A stretch of 64,000 bases of DNA from Phaeocystidibacter marisrubri (GCF_008933165.1 NZ_WBVQ01000001.1:1578621-1642620), one strand, 5' to 3'; counted from the stretch's first letter, positions 35,101 to 45,394 are shown. The notes: generated by a model not told the origin, from the sequence alone. A program made the numbers and translations.

Positions 35101-38100
35101 AGTGTAGTGAATTGAACTGGACCTGTCCAGAAACTCACGTCACCCACTCCACAGCTATCGCGTACCCAAACATTATACGTAGTGTTGTCGGTCAAACCGG
35201 TCAACGTTACAGTATCGTTTGTTGCATTCATCCAAGTTGCAGGAGGAACTAGTGTAGTAGACGCAGGACCGTAAGCAATGTTGAAGTTGCTTGCTCCACC
35301 TGGACTGAAGTAAATCACACCAGAATTAGATGTTGCAGAAGCTTGTAGATAATCTACAGAATAAGGCTCCGGACAAGATGGAAGTGGTTCAACAATGAAG
35401 TCGTCCACAAACGCACTTGGACCCCAGTCTGAATTACCAATGATAGCAAACTCAGCAGTGTTACCTGTATAGGTAGCAGCGTCAAGTGCAAGGATTTCGT
35501 TCACACCTGTACCTGGAGTAGTTGTACCTGCACCGTCGTTCGAAGCGAAGTTACCATCACCAGCACGAGCGTAGAACAAGGTATCCCAAGTGGTAGTACC
35601 CAATACGCGAGCCAATACCGCCAAGTCATCATCAGGATAACTAGCTACATATTGGCCAGAGTGTGACCATTTGAACTTCACGCGTGCATCTACTGAAATA
35701 TCAACGTTGCGCATATTCATGACGAATTGTGCATTGTTGTTACCCCAGAAGTACGCCTCAGCCCAACCGTTGTCGTTTGCCCAAGCTACATCACCTGCAT
35801 CTGGGTCCACACAGTTAAGTGGCCATGCGTTGAAGTCTTCTGTGTACGTCATTGGAGCCGCACTACATGGAGTACACCAAGTGAAAGGTCCCATTTGAAT
35901 GGTTGCACCACTCGCACAGTAACCGGTTACGTAGTAATCGTAACAAGTGTTCTCACTAAGTGTATCGATATTCAAGGTAGGTGAAGTAAGACCAGTAACC
36001 ATACGACCTGCACCTGTGGCAGGAGTAAATCCTTGAGGTCCCCACTCTACATCAAATGTTAGATGGCTAGATGTAGCTCCCCATAGAAGGTCAACTTCAT
36101 TCTCACTAATGATATTAGCTGTCAATGAAGAAACATTCGGACATGGAGATGGATCTAGACGCAATTGGAAATCGTCCATGTTGATACCTCCAGAGAAACC
36201 AGTCGTCATGGTCATGATACCGATGTGGTAAACGCCCGAAACTGGTGGGATGAAGGTTCCAACAAATTGAGTATAACCCGTTGCAGACACACCCGTTTGT
36301 GATGCCACAGAATAAGTCATTTGGCTAGGGTCTTGACCCGCACCGTATGCAATTGTCATTTGATCAATTGACGTAGCTCCCTCAGTTTGATACCAGAAGC
36401 TAAACTCGTACGACTGACCTGCAGATAGATTGAACTCTGGAGTAAATGACCACCATTCGTTGTTGAAACTATATCTGTGGTACAAATACTTAGTTCCGCT
36501 ATTTGGACCAGGGTTCTGTCCTGATGTTCCAGAAGCTGTTCCCAAGTAGAATGTACTTGTGGTTGAATAATCCCAACATTGAGGTACAATACCAGCACCT
36601 ACGCTAGGCATCAATTCGAAACCTTCGTTCCAAGGCAATGGTAATGTATCACAAGCAGTGTAGAATGAGAATGGACCAGCCCAAATGCTTTGACCTGTAG
36701 AACCACACACTGTTTGAATGTAGAGGTCATAACAGGTTGCTGCAGTAAGACCACCTAAACCAGATGTGTCATTGTTCAAAGTACCAGTAGGACCAGTACC
36801 TGGAGCAAATCCACATGGACCCCATTCAATGTTCCAAGAAGAACCAGAAGTGTCTGCTGTGAAGTAGAACGCCACGGAATCAGGGTTGATCATTGTGGTC
36901 GTGAATCCAAGAGGCTCCAAACAAGCAGGAACTTCTTCTACTACGAAGTCATTCACGAATGCATCTGGACCCCAGCTTGAGTGACCATTAATGATAAACT
37001 CAACTTCCTGACCTGTATAATGTGAAGGAAGAAGAATGATTTCTTGAACCCCTGTACCCGGTGTGGTTGTACCCGCACCGTCTTGAGAGTCAAAGTTACC
37101 ATCGCCTGCGCGAGCGTAGAACAAGGTATCCCATGCTGTTGAATCCGCTGGACGTGAAAGAATAGCTAGATCGTCATTCGGGTAAGAGGTTGCATACAAT
37201 CCAGAGTGTGACCACTTGAAAGACAACCTTGCATCTGCGGTCACGTCAACATTCTGCATTTGCATAATGAAGTCAACGTTGTTGTTACCCCAGAAATAAG
37301 CACGTGCCCAATCGTTACCATACACTTGCCAAGCTACTTGGCCCACATTTGGATCTTCACAGTCAAGAGGCCAGTTGTCGAATGTTTCAGTATATGGCAA
37401 GCTTGCAGCGAAACATGGCGTACAGATAGTGTACGGTCCTGACCAAGCAGAAACACCGTTACCTGAAGCCGAACAATCCGACTGAACATAGAAGTCCAAG
37501 CATGTTCCCGGAGGCAACATAGTTACGTTCACGGTGTCATTCGTAGTAGATACAATCTGACCCGTTCCCGGTGTATAACCTGTTGGACCCCATTCCACTT
37601 GTTGAGTGGAACCTGCAGAAGTAAATGTGATATCTACAGAGTTTGGAGTAAGGTTAGCATAAGAGAAGTTTTGTGGAGTTGGACACGGAGGTGCCTCATG
37701 TACGCTTACTTCATCCACAGAAGCATCACCATAGAAATTCGTGCTTCTCACACCGCGAATGCGAACAAGCGTGTAAGAAGTCTTTCCTGGAGTAAGATCA
37801 ACAATCTTCTCAAGCCATGGCTCTGTAGAAGATGATTGTTGTTGACCAATCAAGCTGTCTAGCGTTGACCAAGTAGCTCCAGTATCTACTGAAGTTTCAA
37901 TGTATAAGTTAGTCATCGTCTGACCATACATGTGGTACTTAAAGGTCAATTCTGGAGAAGTCAATGAAGACAAATCCATTGGAGGCATCTCCATCAGTGC
38001 ATCTCCACCTGAGTTAGAAGCCTCGGTGTACAAGTACTTACCTGAACCAGATGCATCCGAATTTGGCCCTGTACTACTAGAACCTGTAGGACCTGAATTT

Positions 38101-39101
38101 ACTTGCCAACGGAAAGAACTAGGAGACGTAATATTCCAACACGGATCATACGTTGTAGACGGAGACCAGGTGCTTCCGTCAAAGTCTTCATCGTAAGGGA
38201 AGGTAGCAACCGTAACACAAGTGGTCACGAAAGAAGTTGGGCCAGCCCAATCGGAATAACCCAAGCCGCCACTGCTACAATTTGAGCGAACATAAACATC
38301 ATACGCTGTTGCTGGTGTTAAACCAGTGAGCGATGCAGTTGTAGCCGTTGCAGTGATCGTAGTGCCTGCTCCAATACCTGGAGTAAATCCAGCGGGACCA
38401 TACTCCAACTCAAAGCTTGAATTCGTGGAAGTCCAGTTGATGTCAGCCGTTGAAGAACCAATATTGCTATTGTTCAAACAAATCGGCATGGTACAAACGC
38501 TGGAGCTGGAATTGTAAACAGCAACAGAGTCAATAGACATGTCTCCGTAGAAACTTGATCCTTTCTCACCACCAAAACGCAGTTTGGTAGATGACGAAAT
38601 TACAGCGGACAAGTTTGCTGAATCCAACAACCAAGGATCGGTACTTGCAGTTTGTGTTTCACCTGAAAGTCGGTAAATGACACACCATGATGCACCAGAA
38701 TCCAGAGATGCTTCAATAACCATATCCCCCATGGTCTGACCATAGCGGTGGTAATAGAAAGAGATCACTGGATTTGATAGGCTTGACAAGTCGAAATAAG
38801 GAGTTTCTACATAACCGTAGTTCCCAATTGTACCTGAAGAAGCCTCTAAGAACAGGTAGTTACCGCCAGTATGGTCGGCAGAAGGCCCTGTACTCGATGA
38901 TGGAGTGGTGTTGTTGTCTACGAACCAAGTTGGAGTACTTGACGATCGTGGCCAACAGGCATCAAAGGTGGTAGATACCCCCCACGATGCTCCATCAAAA
39001 TCTTCTAAATAAGGGAACGTATTGACGGCACATTGACTGTATCCCAAATACGAGACACCTAGTGCCAACAGCGTTCCCCACAATCGTAATGATTTTCTCA
39101 T
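32142..39101 (-). CDS. Giant modular T9SS surface protein (MAM-like/FN3 repeats), copy 1
   Basis: A 2319-residue secreted protein; the start at 39101 gives a clean signal peptide (KSLRLWGTLLALGVSYLGYSQ), the 37 residues upstream in frame are not coding. After the signal come seven MAM-like jelly-roll modules, each opening with a variant of TFPYLEDFDG and containing FYYHRYGQTMGD and a DDF/DSVAV ending, each followed by a fibronectin-III-like module (TADINWTSTNSSFELEYGPAGFTPG ... LTGLTPATAYDVYV). An eighth, different concanavalin-like domain (PCDDFEAYNTG) and a PKD-like domain (VYWDLDDAM) precede the type A sorting domain (NIFPNPTGGVVTLDF ... IVNRRVTLQ). Role: probably adhesion or binding at the cell surface. 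It lies directly downstream of a paralogue, with its own TATATTTG promoter box (39164-39171). Confidence 0.9.
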   Translation of the reverse strand: MRKSLRLWGTLLALGVSYLGYSQCAVNTFPYLEDFDGASWGVSTTFDACWPRSSSTPTWFVDNNTTPSSSTGPSADHTGGNYLFLEASSGTIGNYGYVETPYFDLSSLSNPVISFYYHRYGQTMGDMVIEASLDSGASWCVIYRLSGETQTASTDPWLLDSANLSAVISSSTKLRFGGEKGSSFYGDMSIDSVAVYNSSSSVCTMPICLNNSNIGSSTADINWTSTNSSFELEYGPAGFTPGIGAGTTITATATTASLTGLTPATAYDVYVRSNCSSGGLGYSDWAGPTSFVTTCVTVATFPYDEDFDGSTWSPSTTYDPCWNITSPSSFRWQVNSGPTGSSSTGPNSDASGSGKYLYTEASNSGGDALMEMPPMDLSSLTSPELTFKYHMYGQTMTNLYIETSVDTGATWSTLDSLIGQQQSSSTEPWLEKIVDLTPGKTSYTLVRIRGVRSTNFYGDASVDEVSVHEAPPCPTPQNFSYANLTPNSVDITFTSAGSTQQVEWGPTGYTPGTGQIVSTTNDTVNVTMLPPGTCLDFYVQSDCSASGNGVSAWSGPYTICTPCFAASLPYTETFDNWPLDCEDPNVGQVAWQVYGNDWARAYFWGNNNVDFIMQMQNVDVTADARLSFKWSHSGLYATSYPNDDLAILSRPADSTAWDTLFYARAGDGNFDSQDGAGTTTPGTGVQEIILLPSHYTGQEVEFIINGHSSWGPDAFVNDFVVEEVPACLEPLGFTTTMINPDSVAFYFTADTSGSSWNIEWGPCGFAPGTGPTGTLNNDTSGLGGLTAATCYDLYIQTVCGSTGQSIWAGPFSFYTACDTLPLPWNEGFELMPSVGAGIVPQCWDYSTTSTFYLGTASGTSGQNPGPNSGTKYLYHRYSFNNEWWSFTPEFNLSAGQSYEFSFWYQTEGATSIDQMTIAYGAGQDPSQMTYSVASQTGVSATGYTQFVGTFIPPVSGVYHIGIMTMTTGFSGGINMDDFQLRLDPSPCPNVSSLTANIISENEVDLLWGATSSHLTFDVEWGPQGFTPATGAGRMVTGLTSPTLNIDTLSENTCYDYYVTGYCASGATIQMGPFTWCTPCSAAPMTYTEDFNAWPLNCVDPDAGDVAWANDNGWAEAYFWGNNNAQFVMNMRNVDISVDARVKFKWSHSGQYVASYPDDDLAVLARVLGTTTWDTLFYARAGDGNFASNDGAGTTTPGTGVNEILALDAATYTGNTAEFAIIGNSDWGPSAFVDDFIVEPLPSCPEPYSVDYLQASATSNSGVIYFSPGGASNFNIAYGPASTTLVPPATWMNATNDTVTLTGLTDNTTYNVWVRDSCGVGDVSFWTGPVQFTTLCLPYTMPYFEDYSSWPPACMDIDNGDYPWISYPGWAEADFWSRNDVDYEMTTPLVVLTDSAELSFKWSHSNQYATSYPYDSMQVRVRAVGGPWTVVWSRAGQAFGSADGAGTTVPGSGATEYIGLDFQAGDTIQVGFFAHSDFGPDVFVDDVQIYKKPACASPSSLGAFNETSTSADVFWTEGTSGATTWYVEYGAPGFMPGQGTSMMATNDTVTISGLASASAFCYYVTEICPSGMDSSSTVGPFCFGTLCPSGFSAPYFTDLEVLSPGQISTGSLENCWNFYNSGSTMPRWETEDASGANENSLSTGPFYDHTLNGSTGGMYVYLECSGGSLGDTAVFQGPWVDASALNVPELSFWYHMYGQTMGNLYVEARDAAGMTWMRVDSIIGQQQSAGSDPWLEKTVLLNTFSSDTIQVRFIGERGSNYYSDMSLDDISIREAPTCPQINAINFTAVSTTGSTANWTPTVTGQTYEIEYGSGGFAMGSGTSVAATGSSYTFSGLPTNLQQEMYIRPICGANDTGMWTGPFKIELTPIPCDDFEAYNTGLVDEQSVLWSGWNNTKAQDGEVVSFLGSQAMHIHETGTNSTSDVVGVFDTINSGAAVVSFDFALATGAGGYYNILHNYTGPTNVWAIEVYMDANGTATVNGGTNSSAVIGTYQFNTTGWNTIEHHIDLDNDTAWIVVNGSVTNVGWQFSLGSVNFGDQFNAVNFYAAANTGQTPNYYIDNFCVCPSPAGFNSTNVTCTTVELDWSSSEPTSILEYGPAGFTMGSGTIMNVAAPYTVSGLMANTAYEFYVGNECNGDTTFVGPVAVTTANGPLPSLNAAYTIDSVTASAGYVSLVSGAANADSVYWDLDDAMTASTTDVNAIYTSGGVKMVIVTAYNDCGSVTDTVTFDVNISIVESELSRTLNIFPNPTGGVVTLDFNLDNNSEVSVSIINVQGQEVISEQLGRINSYNGQFDLSKLPKGVYIVRIQSGSHIVNRRVTLQ

Positions 39102-39163
39102 AGCGAAGAATTTGTGTTGAAAATGAAAAAAAATTGCGCGACATCCGTTTTTACGGACAATAC

Positions 39164-39171
39164 CAAATATA
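39164..39171 (-). promoter_or_regulatory. -7 box of giant gene copy 1
   Basis: TATATTTG on the minus strand, with TTG 21 bases further upstream as -33 element. A small hairpin (CCGTttttACGG) lies in the leader between box and start codon. Confidence 0.65.
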
Positions 39172-39221
39172 GAATAATAAACGAGGAAATTACAAGTGAA
39201 ATGGTTTTTCATGAAACAAAA

Positions 39222-39247
39222 AAGCCCCGACCAAATGGCCGGGGCTT
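39222..39247 (-). terminator. Terminator of giant gene copy 2
   Basis: AAGCCCCG/CGGGGCTT (39222-39229 with 39240-39247) then a T run on the minus strand; closely resembles the terminator of copy 1. Confidence 0.85.
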
Positions 39248-39268
39248 ATGCTTAAAGTCTAATTCGAC

Positions 39269-42200
39269 TTACTGTAGCGTCAAAGGAAGTGTTTTCACTC
39301 CAGTCTCACCTGTTAGGCGGACGAAGTAAGCACCTCTTGGTAGAGCACTCAAGTCAGATGACCAAATGTACTCACCCTCTACTCTTCCGAGTGATTGGGT
39401 GTACAGAACTTGACCTTGAAGGTTTACAACTTCCAATGTCATGTCTTGGCCTTCTGCCATTTCAATACTCAAGCTTACGTTAGCAGATGCAGGGTTCGGG
39501 AATAGAGATACACTCTGAACTCCTGAAAGTTCATTCAACCCGATTCCTTCGATCATCACTGTATCCATGATGGTATCCGATCCACAAGCATTGCTAGCGA
39601 TAAGCGTTACGTAGTACGTACCGTTTGCATAGATGTTGTGAACTGTATCACCAGTGGCAGTATTACCATCACCGAAGTCCCATGTGTAATCTGTAGCGTC
39701 AGTAGAACCAGTTGCATCGAATCTTACAAGACCCGTTCCGTTACCACCTACCCAGTTGTGCGTAATTGCAGCAGTTGGAGCTGGGTTGATCGTGAAGCTA
39801 ACTGGAATCTTAGTTGGGCTACAAGAGTTACCTGCACGGTAAAGCATTCTACCGTTGAAGATACGTCCAGGGTTTGTACCAGAGAACGCACCACAAAGTC
39901 CCAAACCTAGATCCATAGTGAAGTCACTGTTAGAAATGGTTTGTGTACCATTTGTGTAGCTCGCTGCGAAGTTTACGAACATACCGTAGGTAGTTCCCGC
40001 AGAAAGCACCAATGGATTCTGGAACTCAACACGAGTACCGTTACCTGTACCCGCTGAAACCGTAGCAACGGCTTCGTGAAGGGTCCATGCACCTGCGTTG
40101 GTTTCATTACCAGCATAACCACCAGTCACGTAATAAACGTTTACAGTCATGGATGTACCTACACTAGATGTGGTGTTCACTACGAATCCTTCAACCAATA
40201 GAGGCTTGCTAGGAGTCAAGTCGAACATGTTACCACCACCACAACTGTTGCCACCAGCGAATGTAGTCTCAACAGAGTCCACTCCACTTGTTACATAACC
40301 GAGGTAGTAAGTAGTCTGATTTGGATCAGCTGTTACGCTCAACGTATCCCCTGTTGATACAGGTACAGTGTCGGTTGTGTTTTCATACCATCCATAAATC
40401 ACACCTGGTTGAGGTACTGCGTATAGATTAGCCATGTCACCTTCACAAACTGTGTCGTTGCTAGCAACTGCTTGCGGCTCGTAAGAGATATAGCTCGCAG
40501 AAACTGAAGCAGCGGTATCATTTGTCAAGTCACCGTCATTCGTCAATGATAAGTATGCATCAACCGATACACTACCACCGTTGTAGATATTGAAGGTACC
40601 CACAACAATCGTATCCATTCCCGCACTTGGGATGGTCGTTGTGTACGTAGTATTCAAGTTAGCCGTAGTGGTACCAGTAACGTCTGCAAAGACATCCAAA
40701 CTAGTGATGTCATTCAAACCAAGGTTACGTACAATCACAGAAACCACAACGTTAGAGTCACCACAACCACCTGAACCTGGCTCATAGATAGCCATCATTT
40801 CAGCATCCCACAAGAGTGGAGTGTATTCGTCAGCACCCATATCTACCACTGTAGAACCAGAAGCTGGACGAACGTCACCGTCGTAATCTTCAGCTACACC
40901 AACGGAGTTGTCACCCACGTCATTCGCTGCAGAACCTGTCAAGTGAAGGTCATCATTTGTAACGAAGATTGGATCCGCACTCACAGAGTTCGTGTTGTAT
41001 CCAGACTGAGCTGCTTGCAAAGCTGCAAGATCAGCACAAGCTGCAGGATATTCCGCCAAGTTACCACCAGAGGTATTGTAGAACAAGTTGTAATCCATCG
41101 TGTCATTCGCTGTTGGAGCGGTACTGAAGTCGATGGCCAAGTTGCCTGCAACAACAATGTTGTTACGGAAGTCATAGTTAGAAGTGGAAAAATCTCTAAT
41201 ACCGTAACCATTACTGCGAATTGAGTTATGGTAGAAATCCAGATTCTGACATGAAGTAGTGATGTACAATGCACTTTGAGTGGTAGAACCATCACTGATG
41301 ATCATGTTGTTGGCCCAATATCCGTTCGCCGTAGCGTCGTAACGGTTCAAACCAGCAGCATAGATACCATAAGTACGACCTGCGATGTAGTTTCCTACTA
41401 CGTTGTAATCATGCAGGTAATAGAAGTAACCTCCATAACCACCAGAAGTGTTTGTGCTAGGAGCGATGTAGTTATCGTTGATCTCTACATCCTCGTAGTA
41501 ATACACGCGCAATCCGTAGTAGTACTGACCAGAAAGGTGGTTTCTCTCAATCACAGCATTTGTAGTGTGAACAGTTGTTGAGTTACCCATTACGTTGATA
41601 CCGTAGTAAGAACCTACCACTGTGTTATCCACAATTGTGATATAATCTGCATCACCACCTGTGCTCGACATAGAAGTCAATGAGTTGGTAACACCGATAA
41701 CCGTACTTGCACTTGAAGTAGAACCTGGAGCAACCAACAAGTTGTTGTTGCTAATGGTGATACTATCAGAGTTACCGAATACGCGGATACCCGCAGCACT
41801 AGAAGCACTATCCACAATGTTCAATCCAGTGATTGTAACATGCTTGGCGTCTTCGATACTAATCATTGGTGTAAGACCGAATGACGTAAGTGTACCAGTT
41901 GAAAGACCGTCGATGGTGAACGTATTCGTATTGCTCACACCGTCAATCTCACCAATGGTCAACGTACCATTCAATGCCTGAGTACCTACAATCTGATACG
42001 TTACCGGACCACTAATACCACAAACGAGTGCAGCCATAGCCGTATCCAAATCAGCGAAGTTGTTAGGACCAGGTGTACCACCAACAGTGTAAACACCATT
42101 CAACTGAGCCAAACAAGCTGTGGTGAAGCTGAATGGACCGTATTGAGTACTAGAAGCATCACAGTTGTTTGAAACGTAGAATTCATAACATGTATTCGGG

Positions 42201-45200
42201 TTCAAACCACTAAGGGTATACCCTGGAGCTACGTTTGTAACCACTGTACCAATACCCGTTCCTGGAGTAAATCCACATGGACCCCACTCGATGTTGTAAT
42301 CAGAAGTAGAGAATGCAGACCAATTCAGGTCACCAGCAGATGAAGTAATGTTCTCTGCAAAACCACCAGAAACTACGGAACAAGCCGGACCGTTACTGAT
42401 AGATACGTCGTCAATACTCATATCACTGTAGAAGTTACTACCTCTTTCACCGCGGAAACGGAGCTGAATAGTATCTCCAATAAATGCTGCTAGTGGAACT
42501 TCAGCCAACAAGAATGGATCGCTACCGGCAGTTTGTTGCTCACCTGAAAGCATCCATACGTCGTCTACCCACATGCTACCGTTCCAAACATCTACGTGAA
42601 GTGTACCCATGGTCTGACCATACATATGGTATGCAAACTCTAGAGTTGGAGTTGTCAATGATGACAATTCAATGAGTGGAGAGTACAATTCTGCAGGAGA
42701 ACCTGTAAATGAAGCTTCAGTAAACATGTAACCACCACCTGAAGTAGTCGGAGTGGTGTTGTCGTAGAATGGACCTGTGCTAGATGAATTCTCATTCGCA
42801 CCCGATGCATCTTCCGATTCCCAACGGTAACTAGAGTTTGTATTGGTTGTCCAACAATTCTCAAATGCCAAACTCGCATCTGCCGTCCCGTATGTAGACA
42901 ACGAGAAGTTCTCACTATACGGCGCAGAGAAGTAAGCAGGACAATTGGTTCTGAACTGGAATGGACCAGAAACTACAGACGTAGAATTTGAAGCACAATC
43001 TACGCTCACATATACATCCAAAAGCGTTGCTGGAGGAAGACCTGTTAGGTAAACGGAATCACCTGTACCTGTGTAAATAGTACTTGTACCAGGAGTAAAG
43101 CCAGCGATTCCCCATTCTACGTTAGAAGTAGTGGCTGAAGTATCAGCCGTCCAAGTGATAGCTGCAGATGAATCTGTAACCCAAACAAGGTTAAATCCAA
43201 GTGGCTCCAAACAATCTGGAACTTCTTCAACTACAAAGTCGTTCACGAATGCATCTGGACCCCAGCTAGAGTGTCCGTTAATCACAAACTCAACCACTTG
43301 CCCAGTATAGTGGGAAGGAAGAAGAACAATTTCTTGAATACCTGTACCTGGCGTAGTTGTTAGTGCGCCGTCTTGTGAATCGAAGTTACCATCACCAGCT
43401 CTTGCATACCATAAGGTATCCCAATTGGTTGAATCAACTGGACGAGCAAGTACAGCCAAGTCGTCATCAGGATAAGAAGTTGGAGAAGTTCTGTAGTGCG
43501 ACCAAACGAAAGACAATCTCGCGTCTGCAGTAACGTCCACGCGTTGCATTTCCATGATGAAATCTGCGTTGTTGTTACTCCAGTAGTTAGCACGTGCCCA
43601 ATCTGCACCGTAAACCTGCCATGAAGCAGTACCTGCACTTGGGTTTTCACAGACCAAAGGCCATGTGTTGAAGTCTTGGATATAAGGTAAGCTAGCAGCG
43701 TTACATGGAGTACAGAAAGAGAAAGGACCCGACCATACAGATGTACCGTTACCCGAAGCAGAACAGTCAGACTGAATGTAGAAATCCAAGCATGTTCCCG
43801 CAGGTAAGTTGCTCAATGAAATCGTGTCATTGGTCGAAGAAACAAAGGTTCCAGTACCTGGAGTAAATCCAGAAAGACCCCATTCTACGTTGTAAACGCT
43901 ACCAGCACCTACAAATGTAACATCAACAGTAGTTGGCATTAAATTGAAGTACTGGAAGAATTGTGGATTAGGACAAGGTGGAGCTTCGTGCATGCTCACG
44001 TCGTCAATAGAAGCATCACCGTAGAAGTTTGTACTTCTCACCGCGCGAATACGAACCAATGTGTATGCAGTTTTAGCATATGTCACATCAATGATTCGCT
44101 CCAACCATGGATCTGAACTAGCAGAATGTTGTTGTCCGATCAAACTGTCAACCGTATACCAAGAAGTACCTGTATCTACTGATGTTTCGATATACAAGTC
44201 AGACATGGTCTGTCCGTACATGTGGTACTTGAAGCTCAACTCTGGAGAAGTCAAGGAAGTCAAATCAAATGGAGGCATTTCCATAATAGCATCACCACCA
44301 GAAGAAGATGCTTCTGTGTAGAGATACTGACCTGAACCCGAAGCATCCGAAGATGGACCGGTACTACTAGAACCCGTAGAACCACTGTTTACTTGCCAGC
44401 GGTAAGAACTAGGCGCAGTAATGTTCCAACAAGGGTCGTACGTTGTAGTAGGAGACCAAACGTTAGTACTGTCAAAGCTCTCATCATAAGGATAAGAAGT
44501 AACGGTAACACAAGACGTTACGAAAGAAGTTGGTCCCGCCCAATCAGACGTACCCAAACTACTTGAACTACAATCTGAACGAACATAAACATCATAAGAC
44601 GTAGCAGGTGAGAGTCCTGTCAAAGTGATTGATGTTGAAGTTGCAGTTGTTGTTGTACCGAGTCCCATACCTGGTGTAAAACCAGCTGGACCGTACTCAA
44701 TGTCAAATGCACTGTTGGTTGAAGTCCAAGTAATATCCGCTGTAGATGAACCTACATTTGAATTTGCCAAACAGATTGGCATATTACACACAGCAGATGT
44801 TGAATTGTAAACCGCAACAGAGTCAATCGACATGTCTCCGTAGAAGCTAGATCCTTTCTCACCACCAAAACGAAGTTTAGTGTATGTAGACTTAACCGCA
44901 GTCAAGTTTGCAGAATCCAACAACCAAGGATCTGTTGATGCCGTTTGTGTTTGACCCGTTAATCGGTAAACCGTACACCAAGTTGCACCTGAATCCAGTG
45001 ATGCCTGAATAATCATATCCCCCATGGTCTGACCATAGCGGTGATAATAGAAGGAAATAACTGGATTGCTTAGACCAGAAAGGTCAAAATAAGGAGTCTC
45101 CACGTAACCGTAGTTACCGGCGGTACCTGAAGACGCTTCCAAGAACAGGTAATTACCGCCCGTATGGTCGGCAGAAGGGCCCGTACTGGATGATGGAGTT

Positions 45201-45394
45201 GTGTTGTTGTCGACCGTCCAAGCTGGTGTGCCCGAAACTCTCGTCCAACACGGATCGAAGGTGGTAGATACCCCCCAAGATGCCCCATCGAAATCTTCCA
45301 AATAAGGAAATGTAGATACTGAACATTGCGCGTTACTTGTGTGCGACAAGGTCAACGCGAATACAGCACTACACCAGAGTAGAATTTTTCTCAT
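39269..45394 (-). CDS. Giant modular T9SS surface protein (MAM-like/FN3, beta-helix, PKD), copy 2
   Basis: A 2041-residue paralogue of the next gene downstream; start at 45394 gives the signal peptide KILLWCSAVFALTLSHTSNAQ. The first four MAM-like modules (TFPYLEDFDG, SYPYDESFDS, SLPYIQDFNT, SAPYSENFSL) with FN3-like partners match copy 1, the first two nearly residue for residue. The C-terminal half differs: a right-handed parallel beta-helix of about 13 coils (TFTIDGLSTGTL ... AKHVTITGLNIVDS ... DSITISNNNLL), a CARDB-like domain (NVVVSVIVRNLGLNDI), an Ig-like (YEPQAVASNDTVCEGD) domain, a PKD domain (YTWDFGDGNTATGD) and the type A sorting domain (SLFPNPASANVSLS). Beta-helices of this kind occur in polysaccharide-binding or -cleaving surface proteins, but no catalytic residues are evident. 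Confidence 0.9.
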   Translation of the reverse strand: MRKILLWCSAVFALTLSHTSNAQCSVSTFPYLEDFDGASWGVSTTFDPCWTRVSGTPAWTVDNNTTPSSSTGPSADHTGGNYLFLEASSGTAGNYGYVETPYFDLSGLSNPVISFYYHRYGQTMGDMIIQASLDSGATWCTVYRLTGQTQTASTDPWLLDSANLTAVKSTYTKLRFGGEKGSSFYGDMSIDSVAVYNSTSAVCNMPICLANSNVGSSTADITWTSTNSAFDIEYGPAGFTPGMGLGTTTTATSTSITLTGLSPATSYDVYVRSDCSSSSLGTSDWAGPTSFVTSCVTVTSYPYDESFDSTNVWSPTTTYDPCWNITAPSSYRWQVNSGSTGSSSTGPSSDASGSGQYLYTEASSSGGDAIMEMPPFDLTSLTSPELSFKYHMYGQTMSDLYIETSVDTGTSWYTVDSLIGQQHSASSDPWLERIIDVTYAKTAYTLVRIRAVRSTNFYGDASIDDVSMHEAPPCPNPQFFQYFNLMPTTVDVTFVGAGSVYNVEWGLSGFTPGTGTFVSSTNDTISLSNLPAGTCLDFYIQSDCSASGNGTSVWSGPFSFCTPCNAASLPYIQDFNTWPLVCENPSAGTASWQVYGADWARANYWSNNNADFIMEMQRVDVTADARLSFVWSHYRTSPTSYPDDDLAVLARPVDSTNWDTLWYARAGDGNFDSQDGALTTTPGTGIQEIVLLPSHYTGQVVEFVINGHSSWGPDAFVNDFVVEEVPDCLEPLGFNLVWVTDSSAAITWTADTSATTSNVEWGIAGFTPGTSTIYTGTGDSVYLTGLPPATLLDVYVSVDCASNSTSVVSGPFQFRTNCPAYFSAPYSENFSLSTYGTADASLAFENCWTTNTNSSYRWESEDASGANENSSSTGPFYDNTTPTTSGGGYMFTEASFTGSPAELYSPLIELSSLTTPTLEFAYHMYGQTMGTLHVDVWNGSMWVDDVWMLSGEQQTAGSDPFLLAEVPLAAFIGDTIQLRFRGERGSNFYSDMSIDDVSISNGPACSVVSGGFAENITSSAGDLNWSAFSTSDYNIEWGPCGFTPGTGIGTVVTNVAPGYTLSGLNPNTCYEFYVSNNCDASSTQYGPFSFTTACLAQLNGVYTVGGTPGPNNFADLDTAMAALVCGISGPVTYQIVGTQALNGTLTIGEIDGVSNTNTFTIDGLSTGTLTSFGLTPMISIEDAKHVTITGLNIVDSASSAAGIRVFGNSDSITISNNNLLVAPGSTSSASTVIGVTNSLTSMSSTGGDADYITIVDNTVVGSYYGINVMGNSTTVHTTNAVIERNHLSGQYYYGLRVYYYEDVEINDNYIAPSTNTSGGYGGYFYYLHDYNVVGNYIAGRTYGIYAAGLNRYDATANGYWANNMIISDGSTTQSALYITTSCQNLDFYHNSIRSNGYGIRDFSTSNYDFRNNIVVAGNLAIDFSTAPTANDTMDYNLFYNTSGGNLAEYPAACADLAALQAAQSGYNTNSVSADPIFVTNDDLHLTGSAANDVGDNSVGVAEDYDGDVRPASGSTVVDMGADEYTPLLWDAEMMAIYEPGSGGCGDSNVVVSVIVRNLGLNDITSLDVFADVTGTTTANLNTTYTTTIPSAGMDTIVVGTFNIYNGGSVSVDAYLSLTNDGDLTNDTAASVSASYISYEPQAVASNDTVCEGDMANLYAVPQPGVIYGWYENTTDTVPVSTGDTLSVTADPNQTTYYLGYVTSGVDSVETTFAGGNSCGGGNMFDLTPSKPLLVEGFVVNTTSSVGTSMTVNVYYVTGGYAGNETNAGAWTLHEAVATVSAGTGNGTRVEFQNPLVLSAGTTYGMFVNFAASYTNGTQTISNSDFTMDLGLGLCGAFSGTNPGRIFNGRMLYRAGNSCSPTKIPVSFTINPAPTAAITHNWVGGNGTGLVRFDATGSTDATDYTWDFGDGNTATGDTVHNIYANGTYYVTLIASNACGSDTIMDTVMIEGIGLNELSGVQSVSLFPNPASANVSLSIEMAEGQDMTLEVVNLQGQVLYTQSLGRVEGEYIWSSDLSALPRGAYFVRLTGETGVKTLPLTLQ

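Noticed and set aside
32142..45394. Many ORFs of 60-130 codons in other frames of the two giant T9SS genes
   Set aside because: They are products of the repeated Ser/Thr/Gly-rich module sequence; none has a plausible start context, signal or domain.
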